Assembly (NCBI GenBank): GCA_013823945.1
Contig: PNMZ01000002.1
Span: forward strand, 124,001 to 188,000
Direction of reading: 5' to 3'
Length of the DNA: 64,000 bases
Origin: a bacterium
GTDB lineage: Bacteria; Armatimonadota; Fimbriimonadia; Fimbriimonadales; Fimbriimonadaceae
In this document: positions 16,251 to 25,770 of the stretch, one piece after another
Numbering within the stretch: position 1 is the first letter of the stretch
How the letters are laid out: each line of letters begins with the position of its first letter
Notes under the pieces: generated by a model
The model's input: the letters and a program-made list of their open reading frames with translations, nothing else
The model's database searches: none
What the model was told of the DNA's origin: nothing
Program-made: the position numbers and the translations under genes

Positions 16251-16661
16251 AAGCTGAACCGATTTTTCTTTCGGTAGATGAGGTTTTGGAACTCCATTTG
16301 CCAGTCCATTAACCAGTTTGGTGGTGCAAATGGGATTCGAGATCAGGGAGCATTTCAGAGTGCAGTTTCGGCTCCGCTCAATACATACTATTACAGTAAT
16401 CAGGATGTTGATTTTCAACTCCTCGTTGAGCTTGCGGCAACATATTGGTTTCATTTATCTCAAAATCATCCATTTATTGATGGAAACAAGCGGACCGCAT
16501 TTGCAGCATCACTAGTTTTCTTGAAAATTAACGGTTTGGAATTTGATTGTCCAGAAGATACTGCGACTCAGATCGGGTTGGGAGTTGCTGGAGGGAAGAT
16601 TGGCAAACAGGAATTGATTGACGTAATTGCTACATTTATTCGGTCGCAGTCGCCCAGTTAA
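16247..16661 (+). pseudogene. doc: Doc/Fic-family toxin, frameshifted
   Basis: Doc toxins are Fic-fold kinases that phosphorylate elongation factor Tu. The first frame, from ATG 16247, reads MKAEPIFLSVDEVLELHL, a good Doc N-terminus, then stops at 16310-16312. The second frame, open from at least 16278, carries SINQFGGANGIRDQGAFQSA and the catalytic motif HPFIDGNKRTA. Removing one C at 16301-16302 joins both into a normal Doc of about 137 residues. If translated only from 16278 the N-terminus would be lost, so the toxin is probably inactive, unless this is a sequencing error or a recoding site. Confidence 0.75.
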
Positions 16662-16675
16662 AACGCCTGCGACCG
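16641..16675. terminator. Bidirectional terminator between doc and lpdA
   Basis: A 9 bp perfect stem, CGGTCGCAG with CTGCGACCG, overlapping the last codons of doc and followed by ATTGTTTATT. It lies between convergent genes. Confidence 0.65.
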
Positions 16676-16683
16676 ATTGTTTA

Positions 16684-18102
16684 TTAGGCTTTGTGAATTG
16701 CCATGCCGTGGGCGTCTTCGTAGGCTTCGAGGACGACTTCGGCCATGGTGGGGTGGGCGTGGATGCTCATGAAGAGTGATTCCAGGGTTGCTTCGAGGTT
16801 GATAGCAACGACGCCTTCGTGAATCATGTCGGTGACGTGTGAGCCGATCATGTGCATTCCGAGGAGTTCGCCGTACTTGGCATCAACGATGACTTTGACG
16901 AAACCATCTTGGTGATTTGCGGCCATGGCTTTTCCATTGGGGCGGAACATTCCACGTCCGACCTTGATGTCGTACCCTTGGGTCTTGGCTTGTTCTTCGG
17001 TGAGGCCAACGCTTGCGACTTCGGGGACCGTGTAGACACAGTTCGGAACAGCTTTGTAATCGGCCTTTTCTTTTTTGCCTTCGAGGATGTTGTGTACTGC
17101 GACTATGCCTTCGTGAGAAGCAACGTGGGCAAGTTGAATTCGACCGGTAACGTCACCGATGGCGTAGATGTGGGGGACGTGAGTGACGAGCGTATCGTCC
17201 ACGACCTCGACACCACGGCGGTGAAGTTTGACGCCGATTTTATCTAGGTTCATTCCGTCGGTGTTGGCTTTCCGACCGACGCCGAGGAGGACAACGTCTA
17301 CTTCGACTTGTTCGATTGATGTACCAGTTTTAATATGGCAAACCCAAGCATCGCCTTTCTTTTCACACTTTTCAAGGGCAGCACCGGTTTTGACTTTGAC
17401 TCCGACTTTGGACATTTGTTTGCCGAGTTCTTTACCGAGCTCCTCATCGAACATAGGGATGAGGTTAGGCATCATTTCGACGAGAGTGACTTCGGAGCCT
17501 AGCCCGCCGAAGACATAGCTGAATTCGCACCCGACTGCACCGCCGCCGAGGACGAGCATACGCTTGGGAACGTGGGTGGCGGTGACGGCCTCATCAGATG
17601 TCCAGACTCCGTTGTCGCGTCCGCCTTCCAAGCCGGGGACGGGAATGTGTATGACGGAAGATCCCATAGCGAGGATGAAGTTCTTGGCGCGGATGGTGCG
17701 CTTAGTGCCGTCTTTATCGACTTCGATGGTGTGGGGATCTTTAAAACTTGCGAAGCCTTCAACGTGTTCGACTTTGTTCTTTTTGAAGAGGTAGCCGACG
17801 CCGCCGCGTTGGGTTTGGACAATCTTGTCCTTGCGCTCCATGATTTTGTCGAAGTTGAATCCAACTTCACCTGAAACAGTGACCCCGAGTTGATCGGCTT
17901 TTTTGGTTTCTTGGTATTTTTCGACACTCGCGATCATGGCTTTGGACGGGATGCATCCCCAGTTGAGACAGGTGCCGCCGAGATATTCCTTTTCAACACA
18001 CATGACCTTAGCTCCGAGTTGGGCGGCTCGGATGGCGGCGACGTATCCGCCGGGGCCAGCGCCGATGACGACGATATCTGCATCAAAGTTTTCGGTTGCC
18101 AT
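16684..18102 (-). CDS. lpdA: Dihydrolipoyl dehydrogenase (E3)
   Basis: The flavoprotein that reoxidises dihydrolipoamide in 2-oxoacid dehydrogenase complexes and the glycine cleavage system, using NAD+. From ATG 18102 the protein is 472 residues: FAD motif VVIGAGPGGYVAAIRAA, redox disulfide GGTCLNWGCIPSK, NAD motif VLGGGAVGCEF, second FAD motif YAIGDVTG, and the C-terminal active-site His in HAHPTMAEVV. The frame is open 48 codons further upstream, but that Pro/Gln-rich stretch is unlike family N-termini. AGGA at 14 bp before ATG 18102 may be its ribosome binding site. No E1 or E2 genes are adjacent. Confidence 0.95.
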   Translation of the reverse strand: MATENFDADIVVIGAGPGGYVAAIRAAQLGAKVMCVEKEYLGGTCLNWGCIPSKAMIASVEKYQETKKADQLGVTVSGEVGFNFDKIMERKDKIVQTQRGGVGYLFKKNKVEHVEGFASFKDPHTIEVDKDGTKRTIRAKNFILAMGSSVIHIPVPGLEGGRDNGVWTSDEAVTATHVPKRMLVLGGGAVGCEFSYVFGGLGSEVTLVEMMPNLIPMFDEELGKELGKQMSKVGVKVKTGAALEKCEKKGDAWVCHIKTGTSIEQVEVDVVLLGVGRKANTDGMNLDKIGVKLHRRGVEVVDDTLVTHVPHIYAIGDVTGRIQLAHVASHEGIVAVHNILEGKKEKADYKAVPNCVYTVPEVASVGLTEEQAKTQGYDIKVGRGMFRPNGKAMAANHQDGFVKVIVDAKYGELLGMHMIGSHVTDMIHEGVVAINLEATLESLFMSIHAHPTMAEVVLEAYEDAHGMAIHKA

Positions 18103-18395
18103 GGGTTGTTCTTTTTCCTGGGGTGGTTTGAGTTCGCTGATTTCGCGGATGAGACTTTCGAAAGTCTGAGGTGCGACAGGGGCGACCCCGGTGGCTGACT
18201 GCTCCGGGTTGTGGTTTTGTGATTCGCCTCGGTGCGAACTGTGCACAGTGTGGATTTTACCGAGAGGAGGTGTGGGGGCCTGGACTGAGTATATTTGGAC
18301 TTTTTGGAAATGTTTTGTACAATGTCCTGAGAGGATGCTTGCACTTGGAAGTTTATGGGGCTGAACTTTTGATGGGCAAGGGTAGAGGGAAAGCG

Positions 18396-19016
18396 ATGGC
18401 GGGCTATCTAGAAGAAAAATTGGGTGGTGACGGGACGGTTATGACTTGGCAGACGCCAAATCGTCAGCGACTGTGGGGGTTGGTGGCGGCGTTGATTCCG
18501 GCGATGATGATTGCGCACGGTTTGTACGGCTTTCGAAGAATAGTAGTCTGGGAAGTTGCAGTTGGTGCGGTGCTGCTATTCGGTGCTTTCCTGGTTGCAA
18601 CCTGGACGGTGAAATTTTCTCTCGACTTGAACAAGGGTCGCTATGAATTTGTGAAAGGGTTCTTACCAGTATTGCTCGGGGAGCGAGGCAGAGCGGATAT
18701 GGCGTTTCAGTGTATTGCGGTGCGCAGCGAGCGTTTTGATGCGGCGGCTCGCCACGACGTTGATGCGCAAGAGTTTTTGCAGTATCGCGTTTTTGCGATT
18801 TGGAAGCAGGCGCGGAAGGAAGCCATGCTTTTGGACACGGTTCCCGACAGCTATCAGGAAAGTTTGGACGGGAAGGATCATTACCGGGCGGCGATGGAGC
18901 ATGCGCGTAGGATTGCGGAGCCGTTGGGATTGGAAGTCCAGGATCATGCCCGGGTGATGGCGGCGGTTCTTATGGGAGAACCAGCAGAAGTGGGTCAAGA
19001 GTCAGAAACTGTTTAG
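18396..19016 (+). CDS. Hypothetical membrane protein
   Basis: Not recognised. About 206 residues with two membrane helices near the N-terminus (LWGLVAALIPAMMIAHGLYG and VAVGAVLLFGAFLVATWTV), then a soluble domain of about 130 residues with AAARHDVDAQEFLQYRVFAI. The frame is open from 18171, but ATG 18396 is preceded by GAGGGAAA at proper distance. It is the first of three small membrane protein genes in the same direction (to 19954), which may form an operon. Confidence 0.65.
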   Translation: MAGYLEEKLGGDGTVMTWQTPNRQRLWGLVAALIPAMMIAHGLYGFRRIVVWEVAVGAVLLFGAFLVATWTVKFSLDLNKGRYEFVKGFLPVLLGERGRADMAFQCIAVRSERFDAAARHDVDAQEFLQYRVFAIWKQARKEAMLLDTVPDSYQESLDGKDHYRAAMEHARRIAEPLGLEVQDHARVMAAVLMGEPAEVGQESETV

Positions 19017-19047
19017 AATGAATCTGATTGGCGCATAACTTGCTCGC

Positions 19048-19497
19048 ATGTCTTGCGTGAAATACGTGGAGAAAGCGAGTGGAGTATATCGGGATTACCA
19101 TCCGGACTATTTTCGGTTGATCGCCACGGTGCGCGCTTATGAAGCTTTGAATATGACGGCCTTTATCTTTTTGGGAGGAATCATGGTGTTGGTGCTTTGT
19201 GGGTTCACGATGCCGATGCTCATGCCACTTGTTGCAATGGCGGTCGGTTTGGCTTATGTGGGGTACGGCATTTTGGCGGCGGTTCGGTCAGCCGAGGCTT
19301 TGGAGTGGCCAGTTTGGTTAATGGTTGTGTTGCATCTTGTTACGACTCCGGTATTGATCTTGAATGCAATTCTCTTGGTGATATTGGCCGTGACGATGAA
19401 GCGGAGTTTGCGGGAGTTTGGGGTGACCCCGGGCGTGTTGAGTGTTCCAGAAAGTGAACTCATGGTGTTGCAGAAAATGATGGTGCGGTACCGGTAA
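19048..19497 (+). CDS. Hypothetical membrane protein, four helices
   Basis: Not recognised. 149 residues with about four hydrophobic segments (for example AFIFLGGIMVLVLCG and LILNAILLVILAVTM) and a cytoplasmic basic stretch MKRSLREFG. It resembles in layout the next protein (19517), with which it may pair. Confidence 0.65.
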   Translation: MSCVKYVEKASGVYRDYHPDYFRLIATVRAYEALNMTAFIFLGGIMVLVLCGFTMPMLMPLVAMAVGLAYVGYGILAAVRSAEALEWPVWLMVVLHLVTTPVLILNAILLVILAVTMKRSLREFGVTPGVLSVPESELMVLQKMMVRYR

Positions 19498-19516
19498 GGG
19501 GTTCGTAGAAATACAA

Positions 19517-19954
19517 ATGGAGATTCAGTCTAACTATCCCCGGGGGGAGATGGTTCGAGAATCGGACTTGGTTTTGGGCTGGGGGAAGGTTTATGAGGTC
19601 GTCGGGTTGGCGGGAGTTGCGAGTGTGGGCCAGCCCGTATCGTTGTTATTGTTCTTGCAGAATGTGAATTGGGCGATTGGGGTGGGGGTTGTTTCGACTT
19701 TGGCGTATTTTGGCCTGGCATTATGGTCGGCTTTTCTGTTTGAAGGTCTTGTTGAGTTGCCTTTGTTTGTGCGGATCGGGTTGGTGGTTTCTTCGACTTT
19801 GGCTTATTGCGTGGGGTCTTTGACTTTGTTTTTGGGGCTGTCAATTTGGATCACGATTGTGTTGTGGCGGTTAGGGGTTCGACCGGGGTTTGGGAATTGG
19901 ACGGGTATGGATTATAAGAGACGGGCGCGGGAGTTGACCGCACCAGGTGACTAG
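19517..19954 (+). CDS. Hypothetical membrane protein, four helices
   Basis: Not recognised. 145 residues with about four hydrophobic segments, including VGVVSTLAYFGLALWSAFLF and LTLFLGLSIWITIVLW, and a basic C-terminal tail (YKRRARELTAPGD). It starts 17 bp after the preceding gene. The shared layout (short cytoplasmic start, four helices, short basic end) suggests distant relationship to the protein at 19048, not proven by sequence. Confidence 0.6.
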   Translation: MEIQSNYPRGEMVRESDLVLGWGKVYEVVGLAGVASVGQPVSLLLFLQNVNWAIGVGVVSTLAYFGLALWSAFLFEGLVELPLFVRIGLVVSSTLAYCVGSLTLFLGLSIWITIVLWRLGVRPGFGNWTGMDYKRRARELTAPGD

Positions 19955-20027
19955 TCCATCAACATTGATCTTACGTTTCGCTCTCTAGGGACACTTTCTC
20001 GAAACTTGGGGAAGGAGTATGCTTTTA

Positions 20028-20100
20028 TCAACCCCTCCCGACCCCGTTGGGGTCACCCCCTGTTCACGCCAGGGGCTGGCCCTCCCCAATTTGGAGAGGG
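20028..20100. repeat. Single dyad repeat, long form
   Basis: AACCCCTCCCGACCCCGTTG, then the long-form insert CCCCTGTTCACGCCAGGGGC, then CTCCCCAATTTGGAGAGG. Same family as the arrays around the DUF559 gene at 5683. It sits downstream of two convergent genes. Confidence 0.75.
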
Positions 20101-20164
20101 AATCTGCGCCTGAACTATATAGCGAAACAGCTTTATTGAACTTCTTAACAGGAGAAATCAACGA

Positions 20165-21238
20165 TTAGGCGATGGTGACGTCATTGCAGAGGTAGACGTC
20201 CTGGATGGCGTTGAGGATTTCGACGCCTTCCTTGAGGGGACGTTGGAACGCTTTTCGGCCGGAGATGAGGCCAGTACCGCCGGCTCGTTTGTTCACAACT
20301 GCGGTGGTGATGGCATCTTGGAGATCGTTCGCACCGGATGCGCCGCCACTATTGATGAGTCCTGCGCGGCCCATGTAACAGTTGGCGAGTTGGTAGCGAG
20401 TGAGGTCAATCGGATGATCGGTTGTAAGTTCTGAGTAGATGCGTTCGTCGAGTTTGCCGTAGCTTGATCCGCCGGTATTGAGTGCTTTGAACCCGCCATT
20501 GCACTCGGGGAGCTTTTGCTTGATGATATCGGCTTCGATGGTGACGCCGAGGTGGTTGGCTTGACCGGTGAGGTCAGCGGCGAGGTGGTAGTCCTTGTCG
20601 GACTTAAACGCATCGTTGCGGAGATAGCACCAGAGAACGGTGGACATGCCGAGGCTGTGTGCGTGTTCGAAGGCTTGTGAGACTTCGACGAGTTGGCGTG
20701 TGGCGTTATCGGATCCGAAATAGATCGTGGCGCCGATGGAGATTGCGCCCATGTCCCAGGCTTGCTCGACTTGGGCAAACATGACTTGGTCAGCTTGGTT
20801 AGGGTAGGTCAGAAGTTCGTTGTGATTGACTTTGACCATGAATGGAATTTTGTGGGCGTATTTTCTGCTCACCATTCCGAGTACACCGAGTGTGGAGCAG
20901 ACCATATTGCATCCGCCTTCGATTGCGAGTTCAACGATTCCTGCGGGGTCAAAGCAGGCGGGGTTTTTGGCAAATGATGCTCCGGCGGAGTGCTCTATCC
21001 CTTGGTCGACGGGGAGAATGCTGACGTATCCGGTTCCGGCAAGTCGACCGTGGTTGAACATCTTTTGGAGTGATCCGAGGACTTTGTTATTCCGGTCAGA
21101 TTGGGCGTAGATGCGATCAACGAAGTCCGGCCCGGGAAGGTGAAGCATGGATTTGTCGATGGTTGTGCTCTTGTGGTTGAGCAGATTCTCGGCTTCGTTG
21201 CCCAGGATTGCTTGGATTTCGCTGTAGTTGCGCGCCAT
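20165..21238 (-). CDS. fbaB: Class I fructose-bisphosphate aldolase, FbaB-like
   Basis: Cleaves fructose 1,6-bisphosphate to dihydroxyacetone phosphate and glyceraldehyde 3-phosphate (and the reverse) through a Schiff base; no metal is used. The 357-residue protein from ATG 21238 shows [30 protein letters not shown], the central [12 protein letters not shown] and, near the C-terminus, [12 protein letters not shown] and a [15 protein letters not shown] phosphate-binding segment, typical of the E. coli FbaB group. The frame continues 58 codons upstream in unlikely sequence. It is the only central glycolysis gene in the window. Confidence 0.92.
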   Translation of the reverse strand: MARNYSEIQAILGNEAENLLNHKSTTIDKSMLHLPGPDFVDRIYAQSDRNNKVLGSLQKMFNHGRLAGTGYVSILPVDQGIEHSAGASFAKNPACFDPAGIVELAIEGGCNMVCSTLGVLGMVSRKYAHKIPFMVKVNHNELLTYPNQADQVMFAQVEQAWDMGAISIGATIYFGSDNATRQLVEVSQAFEHAHSLGMSTVLWCYLRNDAFKSDKDYHLAADLTGQANHLGVTIEADIIKQKLPECNGGFKALNTGGSSYGKLDERIYSELTTDHPIDLTRYQLANCYMGRAGLINSGGASGANDLQDAITTAVVNKRAGGTGLISGRKAFQRPLKEGVEILNAIQDVYLCNDVTIA

Positions 21239-21334
21239 AGGTTTTATTTTGCCATGGATTGCTGATTTGGGGTCCGAATGCCTGGTTCTGAAACTGGTAA
21301 GGGGGGTGATCGGTATAACGGAAAGAGTTGAGAA

Positions 21335-22633
21335 ATGGGAACGCGCATGGTTAAGAACCGATTTGGAATGCTGATTTTGGGGCTGGTTGCAGTGAGTGTT
21401 GGATTTGCTCAAGAGAGCTTGACGATTGATCAGGCATTACAGCGGGCGAAAGAGCGGAATGGAACAGTTCAATCGGCGATTTTGAGTTATCGAGCGGCGC
21501 AAAAGAATGCAAAAAGTGCTTATAGTGCGTTTTTGCCGACGGTGACCCCGAGTGTGAGTCGTGAATGGGGAACGAGTGATATCTTGACGGGGCCGTTCAG
21601 GGGTAACAGTGACGTCAACACCACGAATGCGGCGATCAACGTTAACTGGCGGTTGCTGGATGATGGGACACGGCAAGATACTTTTGATCGGGCGAAGATT
21701 GGGGCGCGTTCTTCGGAGTTTTCGAGTTTGCAGACGCTTCGGAATACGCTTTTTGGGGTGCATCAGCGGTTTTATGATGCATTGCGGACTCAGGAACTGC
21801 TCCGGGTTCAGGCGGACAACTTAAAACGGGCTCAGGAAATTTTGGATCAGACGAAATTCCGAGCGAATCCGCCGATTGAGGATGTTCCGAAGAAAGACAT
21901 TTTGCAGGCCGAGGCTGATTTCCAGAATGCGAGAGTGAGTGTTTTGCAGGCGGAGAATCGCGTTTTTACTTCGGCAGCGGAACTTAAAGCAGTTTTGGCT
22001 TGGGATGAGCAGACTTTGCCGGAGTTGGTGAAGCCGACACCTCAGCAGCTACCCGTGCTTGAAATGACTTTGCAAGAAGCGATTGTGCGGGGTTTGGACA
22101 ATCGAGCGGATCTGGCGGCCACTCGTGAGCGAGTACGGTCGCAGCAGTTGAATGTGCGGACGGCGAAACGAGAGTCGTTTTTGCAATACACATTGGATGC
22201 GGGATACCGGCGGGTGTTTGCGGATGATCCGTTCCAGCGAGCGGCACTCACATTTTCGGCCAGTTTGCCTTTGTACGATGGTGAACGAACGAAGACTTTA
22301 GTTGATGCGGAGCGATTGACGTTGGCTTCACTTGAGGCGAGCTTGGAGCAAGATGAGCGAGTTGTTCGATCGGAGATTGAGTCCGCTTATACGGAGTATG
22401 GTCAGAATCGTTTACGTTTTGAGGCATCACAAGCGGCTTTGAGGGCAGCACAGGTGAACTACAATGCGGCGGTTGAGGCTCAGCGCGAGGGTGCGGGGAA
22501 CTTGATTCAGGTTTTGACGGCCCGGGTTAGTCTGACAACGGCTGAATCGAACGTGGTTGAGGCGACGTATGATTTGTTGATCTCGGACGTTCGGTTGCGA
22601 CTCGTAACTGGTCAGTCCTTGCCCGGAGAATAA
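21335..22633 (+). CDS. TolC family outer membrane efflux protein
   Basis: 432 residues with a signal peptide ([14 protein letters not shown], cleaved after about residue 26) and two long coiled-coil halves, each starting with an OEP-type segment ([20 protein letters not shown] and [20 protein letters not shown]). Forms a trimeric outer membrane channel used by export pumps. ATG 21335 or ATG 21347 could start it; the second gives a more usual signal peptide. It stops 2 bp before the ABC ATPase gene, so the two are cotranscribed. No membrane fusion protein or permease is next to them. Confidence 0.9.
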   Translation: MGTRMVKNRFGMLILGLVAVSVGFAQESLTIDQALQRAKERNGTVQSAILSYRAAQKNAKSAYSAFLPTVTPSVSREWGTSDILTGPFRGNSDVNTTNAAINVNWRLLDDGTRQDTFDRAKIGARSSEFSSLQTLRNTLFGVHQRFYDALRTQELLRVQADNLKRAQEILDQTKFRANPPIEDVPKKDILQAEADFQNARVSVLQAENRVFTSAAELKAVLAWDEQTLPELVKPTPQQLPVLEMTLQEAIVRGLDNRADLAATRERVRSQQLNVRTAKRESFLQYTLDAGYRRVFADDPFQRAALTFSASLPLYDGERTKTLVDAERLTLASLEASLEQDERVVRSEIESAYTEYGQNRLRFEASQAALRAAQVNYNAAVEAQREGAGNLIQVLTARVSLTTAESNVVEATYDLLISDVRLRLVTGQSLPGE

Positions 22634-22635
22634 CA

Positions 22636-23391
22636 ATGAGTGACGCACCCCCGAAACCGGTCATTGCTACGAATAACTTGGTGAAAGAGTATGTGATGGG
22701 TGAGATGGTTGTCCGCGCCTTGCGAGGTGTGAGTGTGACGATTCAAGCTGGGGAATTCGTTGCGATTATGGGGCCGAGTGGATCGGGTAAGTCGACTTTT
22801 ATGAATATGGTTGGTTGTCTCGACCGGCCGACAGGCGGCGAATATTATCTGGATGGTCAAGAGGTGAGTCGGCTGGGCGATAATTCGCTGGCAGAGATTC
22901 GGAATAAGTACATTGGGTTTGTTTTTCAGACTTTTAACTTGTTGCCCAGAACCACGGCGATCAAAAACGTTGAGTTACCTTTGCTTTATGCAGGAGCAAA
23001 GGACAAAACGACTCGAGCCAAACAGGCTTTGGAGCGTGTGGGTCTGGGTCAGCGGATGACGCATAAGCCAAACGAGCTTTCGGGGGGTCAGCAGCAACGA
23101 GTAGCGATTGCGCGGGCAATTGTCACGGATCCAGTGTTGGTATTAGGGGATGAGCCTACGGGAAATCTCGATACTCGGACAAGCTTTGAGATCATGGCCC
23201 TGTTCCAGGAACTCAACCGGGCGGGGAAGACGGTGGTGATTGTGACGCACGAAGAGGATATTGCGCGGCATTGTAATCGAGTGATTCGGTTCCGTGATGG
23301 TTTGATCGAGCGGGACGAAGTTGTTGATCAACCAATTGATGCTCGGGCCGAGCTGGAAAAGTTGCCGCCACCGGAGCTTGTTTCACATTAG
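22636..23391 (+). CDS. ABC transporter ATP-binding protein, MacB/LolD family
   Basis: A complete nucleotide-binding domain of 251 residues: Walker [10 protein letters not shown] (46-54), Q-loop VFQTFNLLP, signature LSGGQQQR (148-155), Walker B VLVLGDEP (167-174), and switch His in VIVTHEED. The type suits lipoprotein release or macrolide-type export with a separate FtsX-like permease, which is absent here. Translation follows the TolC gene by two bases. The C-terminal 30 residues extend past the domain. Confidence 0.92.
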   Translation: MSDAPPKPVIATNNLVKEYVMGEMVVRALRGVSVTIQAGEFVAIMGPSGSGKSTFMNMVGCLDRPTGGEYYLDGQEVSRLGDNSLAEIRNKYIGFVFQTFNLLPRTTAIKNVELPLLYAGAKDKTTRAKQALERVGLGQRMTHKPNELSGGQQQRVAIARAIVTDPVLVLGDEPTGNLDTRTSFEIMALFQELNRAGKTVVIVTHEEDIARHCNRVIRFRDGLIERDEVVDQPIDARAELEKLPPPELVSH

Positions 23392-23542
23392 GCGCGAATA
23401 ATGTGACAGGTAAAAGCATGAATGGTGGATGATCATTACGTGTTATTCTTGCTCAGTTTGTGTGATTTTCTTAAGCTCTATAAATGCCGATGGATATTTG
23501 ACCGACCATGTGAATTGAACCCAAAGTTCGCGAGAGAAGAGC

Positions 23543-25114
23543 ATGTTGACACCGATTTTTGGATTAGATGCGAGTGAGCAGAATTACCGATTGAGAATCA
23601 ACCGGATCACTGATTCTGACCGGACGGCATTGCGTGAGATGAAGCCGTTTTTTGACAAGCATATGAAGGTGATTGTTGATGAGTTTTATGGACATATCGG
23701 GCAGTATCCCGAAGCTTTGGCGATAGTGACAGGTGCGGGTTCGAGTATCGAGCGTTTGAAACAGACCAATCCTAAGTACTTTGCTGAGATGTTAACGGGG
23801 GAGTTTGGGCCAAGTTACTTTGAGAGTCGGCTCATTGTTGGAAAGATTCACGCGATGATTGGACTGGAGCCGAAGTGGTTTTATGCGGCAATGAGCACCT
23901 ATTATCAGGTTATTTTTGATTTGATGGTCAAAGAAAATCGGTTTTCGGCAGCGAAGCTCTCACGGTGGCTGGTGGCATTTCAGAAAACGTTGAACTTGGA
24001 TCAGGCATTGGTCATGGAGGCATATGTTGAATTTGGGTTTGTTGCTCCGGTTCGCGAGATAGTGAATCAGACCCGGGAGATTGCGGAGAATTTGCAGGCA
24101 AATAGCGAACAACTCTTGCAAGGGAGTGAAGATTCCGGACGGGCGATCACCGAGCTGGCGAATGTGAGTGAGCAGCTGGCTTATGCAGCGACAAGTCAGG
24201 CGGAATCGAGCCAGTCGGCGGCCAATAGTATGCAATCGCTTTCTCATTCCGGACTTGAGATCAGTTCAGGATCTGAAAGTCAAAAATCCGCCCTTTCGGA
24301 TGCAGGCGAAGTTGTTTCGGGGGTTATGGCGAGTGTAGACGAGATCGCGACCCAGTCGAAAGTTTGGGAAGAGATTCGGGAGAAGATGGGAGCCATAGAT
24401 CGGGTGAAGGAGACAGTTTCGGCGAGTGCGGAGCAGGTGAATGAAATGAATCAGCGGTCGGACGAGATTGGTCGGATTGTTCAGACAATTGAAGATATTG
24501 CGGCGCAGACAAACCTTTTGGCTCTGAACGCGGCGATCGAGGCCGCTCGGGCGGGAGAGATGGGCCGAGGTTTTGCGGTAGTTGCGGAAGAAGTGCGCAA
24601 ACTTGCAGAACATAGTTCGGCGGCTACGAAGGAGATCGCGGTGCTGATTCAGGCAGTTCAGGCGGGAAGTCAGCAGGCGTCTGAGTCTATGAATCAGACG
24701 ATTGAGGATGTGAGCGGTGCGGCTGAGATAACGCTTTTGGCGGCAGGTTGTTTGGAAGGAATTTCGACGGTTGCCACAGAAGCGGCGAAGAAAAAAGCTG
24801 AACTATCGCAGGCAATGGAGCAAGTGAATCGGATTGCAGATGCAAATCTGAGCTTGATCGCAAGCATGACGGATGAAGTCTCGGCGGCCAATACGGGCAT
24901 CGAAAGTATTGCGGCAACGAGTCAAGAGAACAGTGCTTCGACGGAGGAAATGAGTGCATCGACTCAGGAGATGACGGCTCAGGTTGAGGAGCTTGTTGCG
25001 AGCATCCACGAGGTGAATCAGCAGATTGAGCAACTCAATGGAGTGATTGAGCAAGCTCAGGAAGTCATTGATAAGTCGCGAAAATCGGGAAGTCCTCGTT
25101 CAAAAGCGGCCTGA
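23543..25114 (+). CDS. Globin-coupled chemoreceptor (HemAT-like)
   Basis: A soluble methyl-accepting chemotaxis protein of 523 residues. Residues 1-165 form a sensor globin: proximal His103 lies in [18 protein letters not shown], the family signature. The rest is a coiled-coil signalling rod with the conserved hairpin tip [20 protein letters not shown]. No transmembrane helix is present, so it should sense O2 or another gas in the cytoplasm and report to CheA. No chemotaxis genes are nearby and no CheR-binding pentapeptide ends the protein. Confidence 0.93.
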   Translation: MLTPIFGLDASEQNYRLRINRITDSDRTALREMKPFFDKHMKVIVDEFYGHIGQYPEALAIVTGAGSSIERLKQTNPKYFAEMLTGEFGPSYFESRLIVGKIHAMIGLEPKWFYAAMSTYYQVIFDLMVKENRFSAAKLSRWLVAFQKTLNLDQALVMEAYVEFGFVAPVREIVNQTREIAENLQANSEQLLQGSEDSGRAITELANVSEQLAYAATSQAESSQSAANSMQSLSHSGLEISSGSESQKSALSDAGEVVSGVMASVDEIATQSKVWEEIREKMGAIDRVKETVSASAEQVNEMNQRSDEIGRIVQTIEDIAAQTNLLALNAAIEAARAGEMGRGFAVVAEEVRKLAEHSSAATKEIAVLIQAVQAGSQQASESMNQTIEDVSGAAEITLLAAGCLEGISTVATEAAKKKAELSQAMEQVNRIADANLSLIASMTDEVSAANTGIESIAATSQENSASTEEMSASTQEMTAQVEELVASIHEVNQQIEQLNGVIEQAQEVIDKSRKSGSPRSKAA

Positions 25115-25146
25115 CATGTGTTGGGAGGGTGCGGGAAATTCGTGCT

Positions 25147-25172
25147 CTCCCCATCGGTATTCAATAGGGGAG
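25147..25172. terminator. Hairpin after the chemoreceptor gene
   Basis: CTCCCC and GGGGAG form a 6 bp stem around a 14-base loop, 32 bp after the stop codon. No T tract follows. Confidence 0.4.
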
Positions 25173-25230
25173 TCAAAGGGTCATTATCTTAGGCAAAAGT
25201 GACACTGCGCTGATCGGCAAGAATATAAAC

Positions 25231-25626
25231 ATGAGGCTGGTTTGGAACTTGGCGGGTTTCGTTTTTGTCGGCCTTGGTACGGCGGGGATTTTTGTACCAG
25301 GTTTACCAGCAACTGTGTTCTTCATTTTGGCTTTGTTTTCATTCACGAAGGGTGCAAATGATGTCTGGCGCGAGCGATTGCTCAACCATAGAGTCGTGGG
25401 GGCCACTCTGCGGCATTGGGAGGAGCATCGAAGTATTAGCCGACGGATTAAATGGGTTTCATGTCTGGCGATTATCGTTTCTGTTGGATTCTCGGTTGCT
25501 GTGATTCCGGTTTTGTGGGTGAAGGGTTTAGTATTGGCGATTGGGATAGCCGGGATTGCTTACATTTTGACGCGCAAGACCACTGAGGATTTGCGCTTGG
25601 GGGAGTTTGAGCGTTTGGTTGCTTAA
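25231..25626 (+). CDS. DUF454 family membrane protein (YbaN-like)
   Basis: A small inner membrane protein of 131 residues with the DUF454 features: LGTAGIFVPGLPATVFFILALFSF is in line with the family's first helix pair, followed by HRVVGATLRHWEEHRSISRR, then two more helices. Function of the family is unknown. It sits alone. Confidence 0.88.
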   Translation: MRLVWNLAGFVFVGLGTAGIFVPGLPATVFFILALFSFTKGANDVWRERLLNHRVVGATLRHWEEHRSISRRIKWVSCLAIIVSVGFSVAVIPVLWVKGLVLAIGIAGIAYILTRKTTEDLRLGEFERLVA

Positions 25627-25678
25627 GCTGGTTTAGTTCCTTGTTTTTTTGCTAGTTGGATAGAGAGTTGTCCTTTTT

Positions 25679-25694
25679 GGTGATTTGCATCACA
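25679..25694. promoter_or_regulatory. CRP-like operator before the PEP-CTERM gene
   Basis: GGTGATTTGCATCACA matches TGTGA-N6-TCACA at nine of ten positions. It shares GTGAT-TGCATCACA with the perfect site before the crp-like gene at 61756, differing there only at one base. It lies 77 bp before the ATG at 25771, a position suited to activation. Confidence 0.55.
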
Positions 25695-25770
25695 TGGTTA
25701 TGAGGTGAGGTTCGATCACACTTCATGTGTTCAGAGCGAATGGCTTTGACATCTCGGACAGGAGAAACAC

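Noticed and set aside
21239..21412. N-terminal extension of the aldolase
   Set aside because: Ser/His/Asn-rich and not like FbaB. It overlaps the start of the divergent TolC gene.
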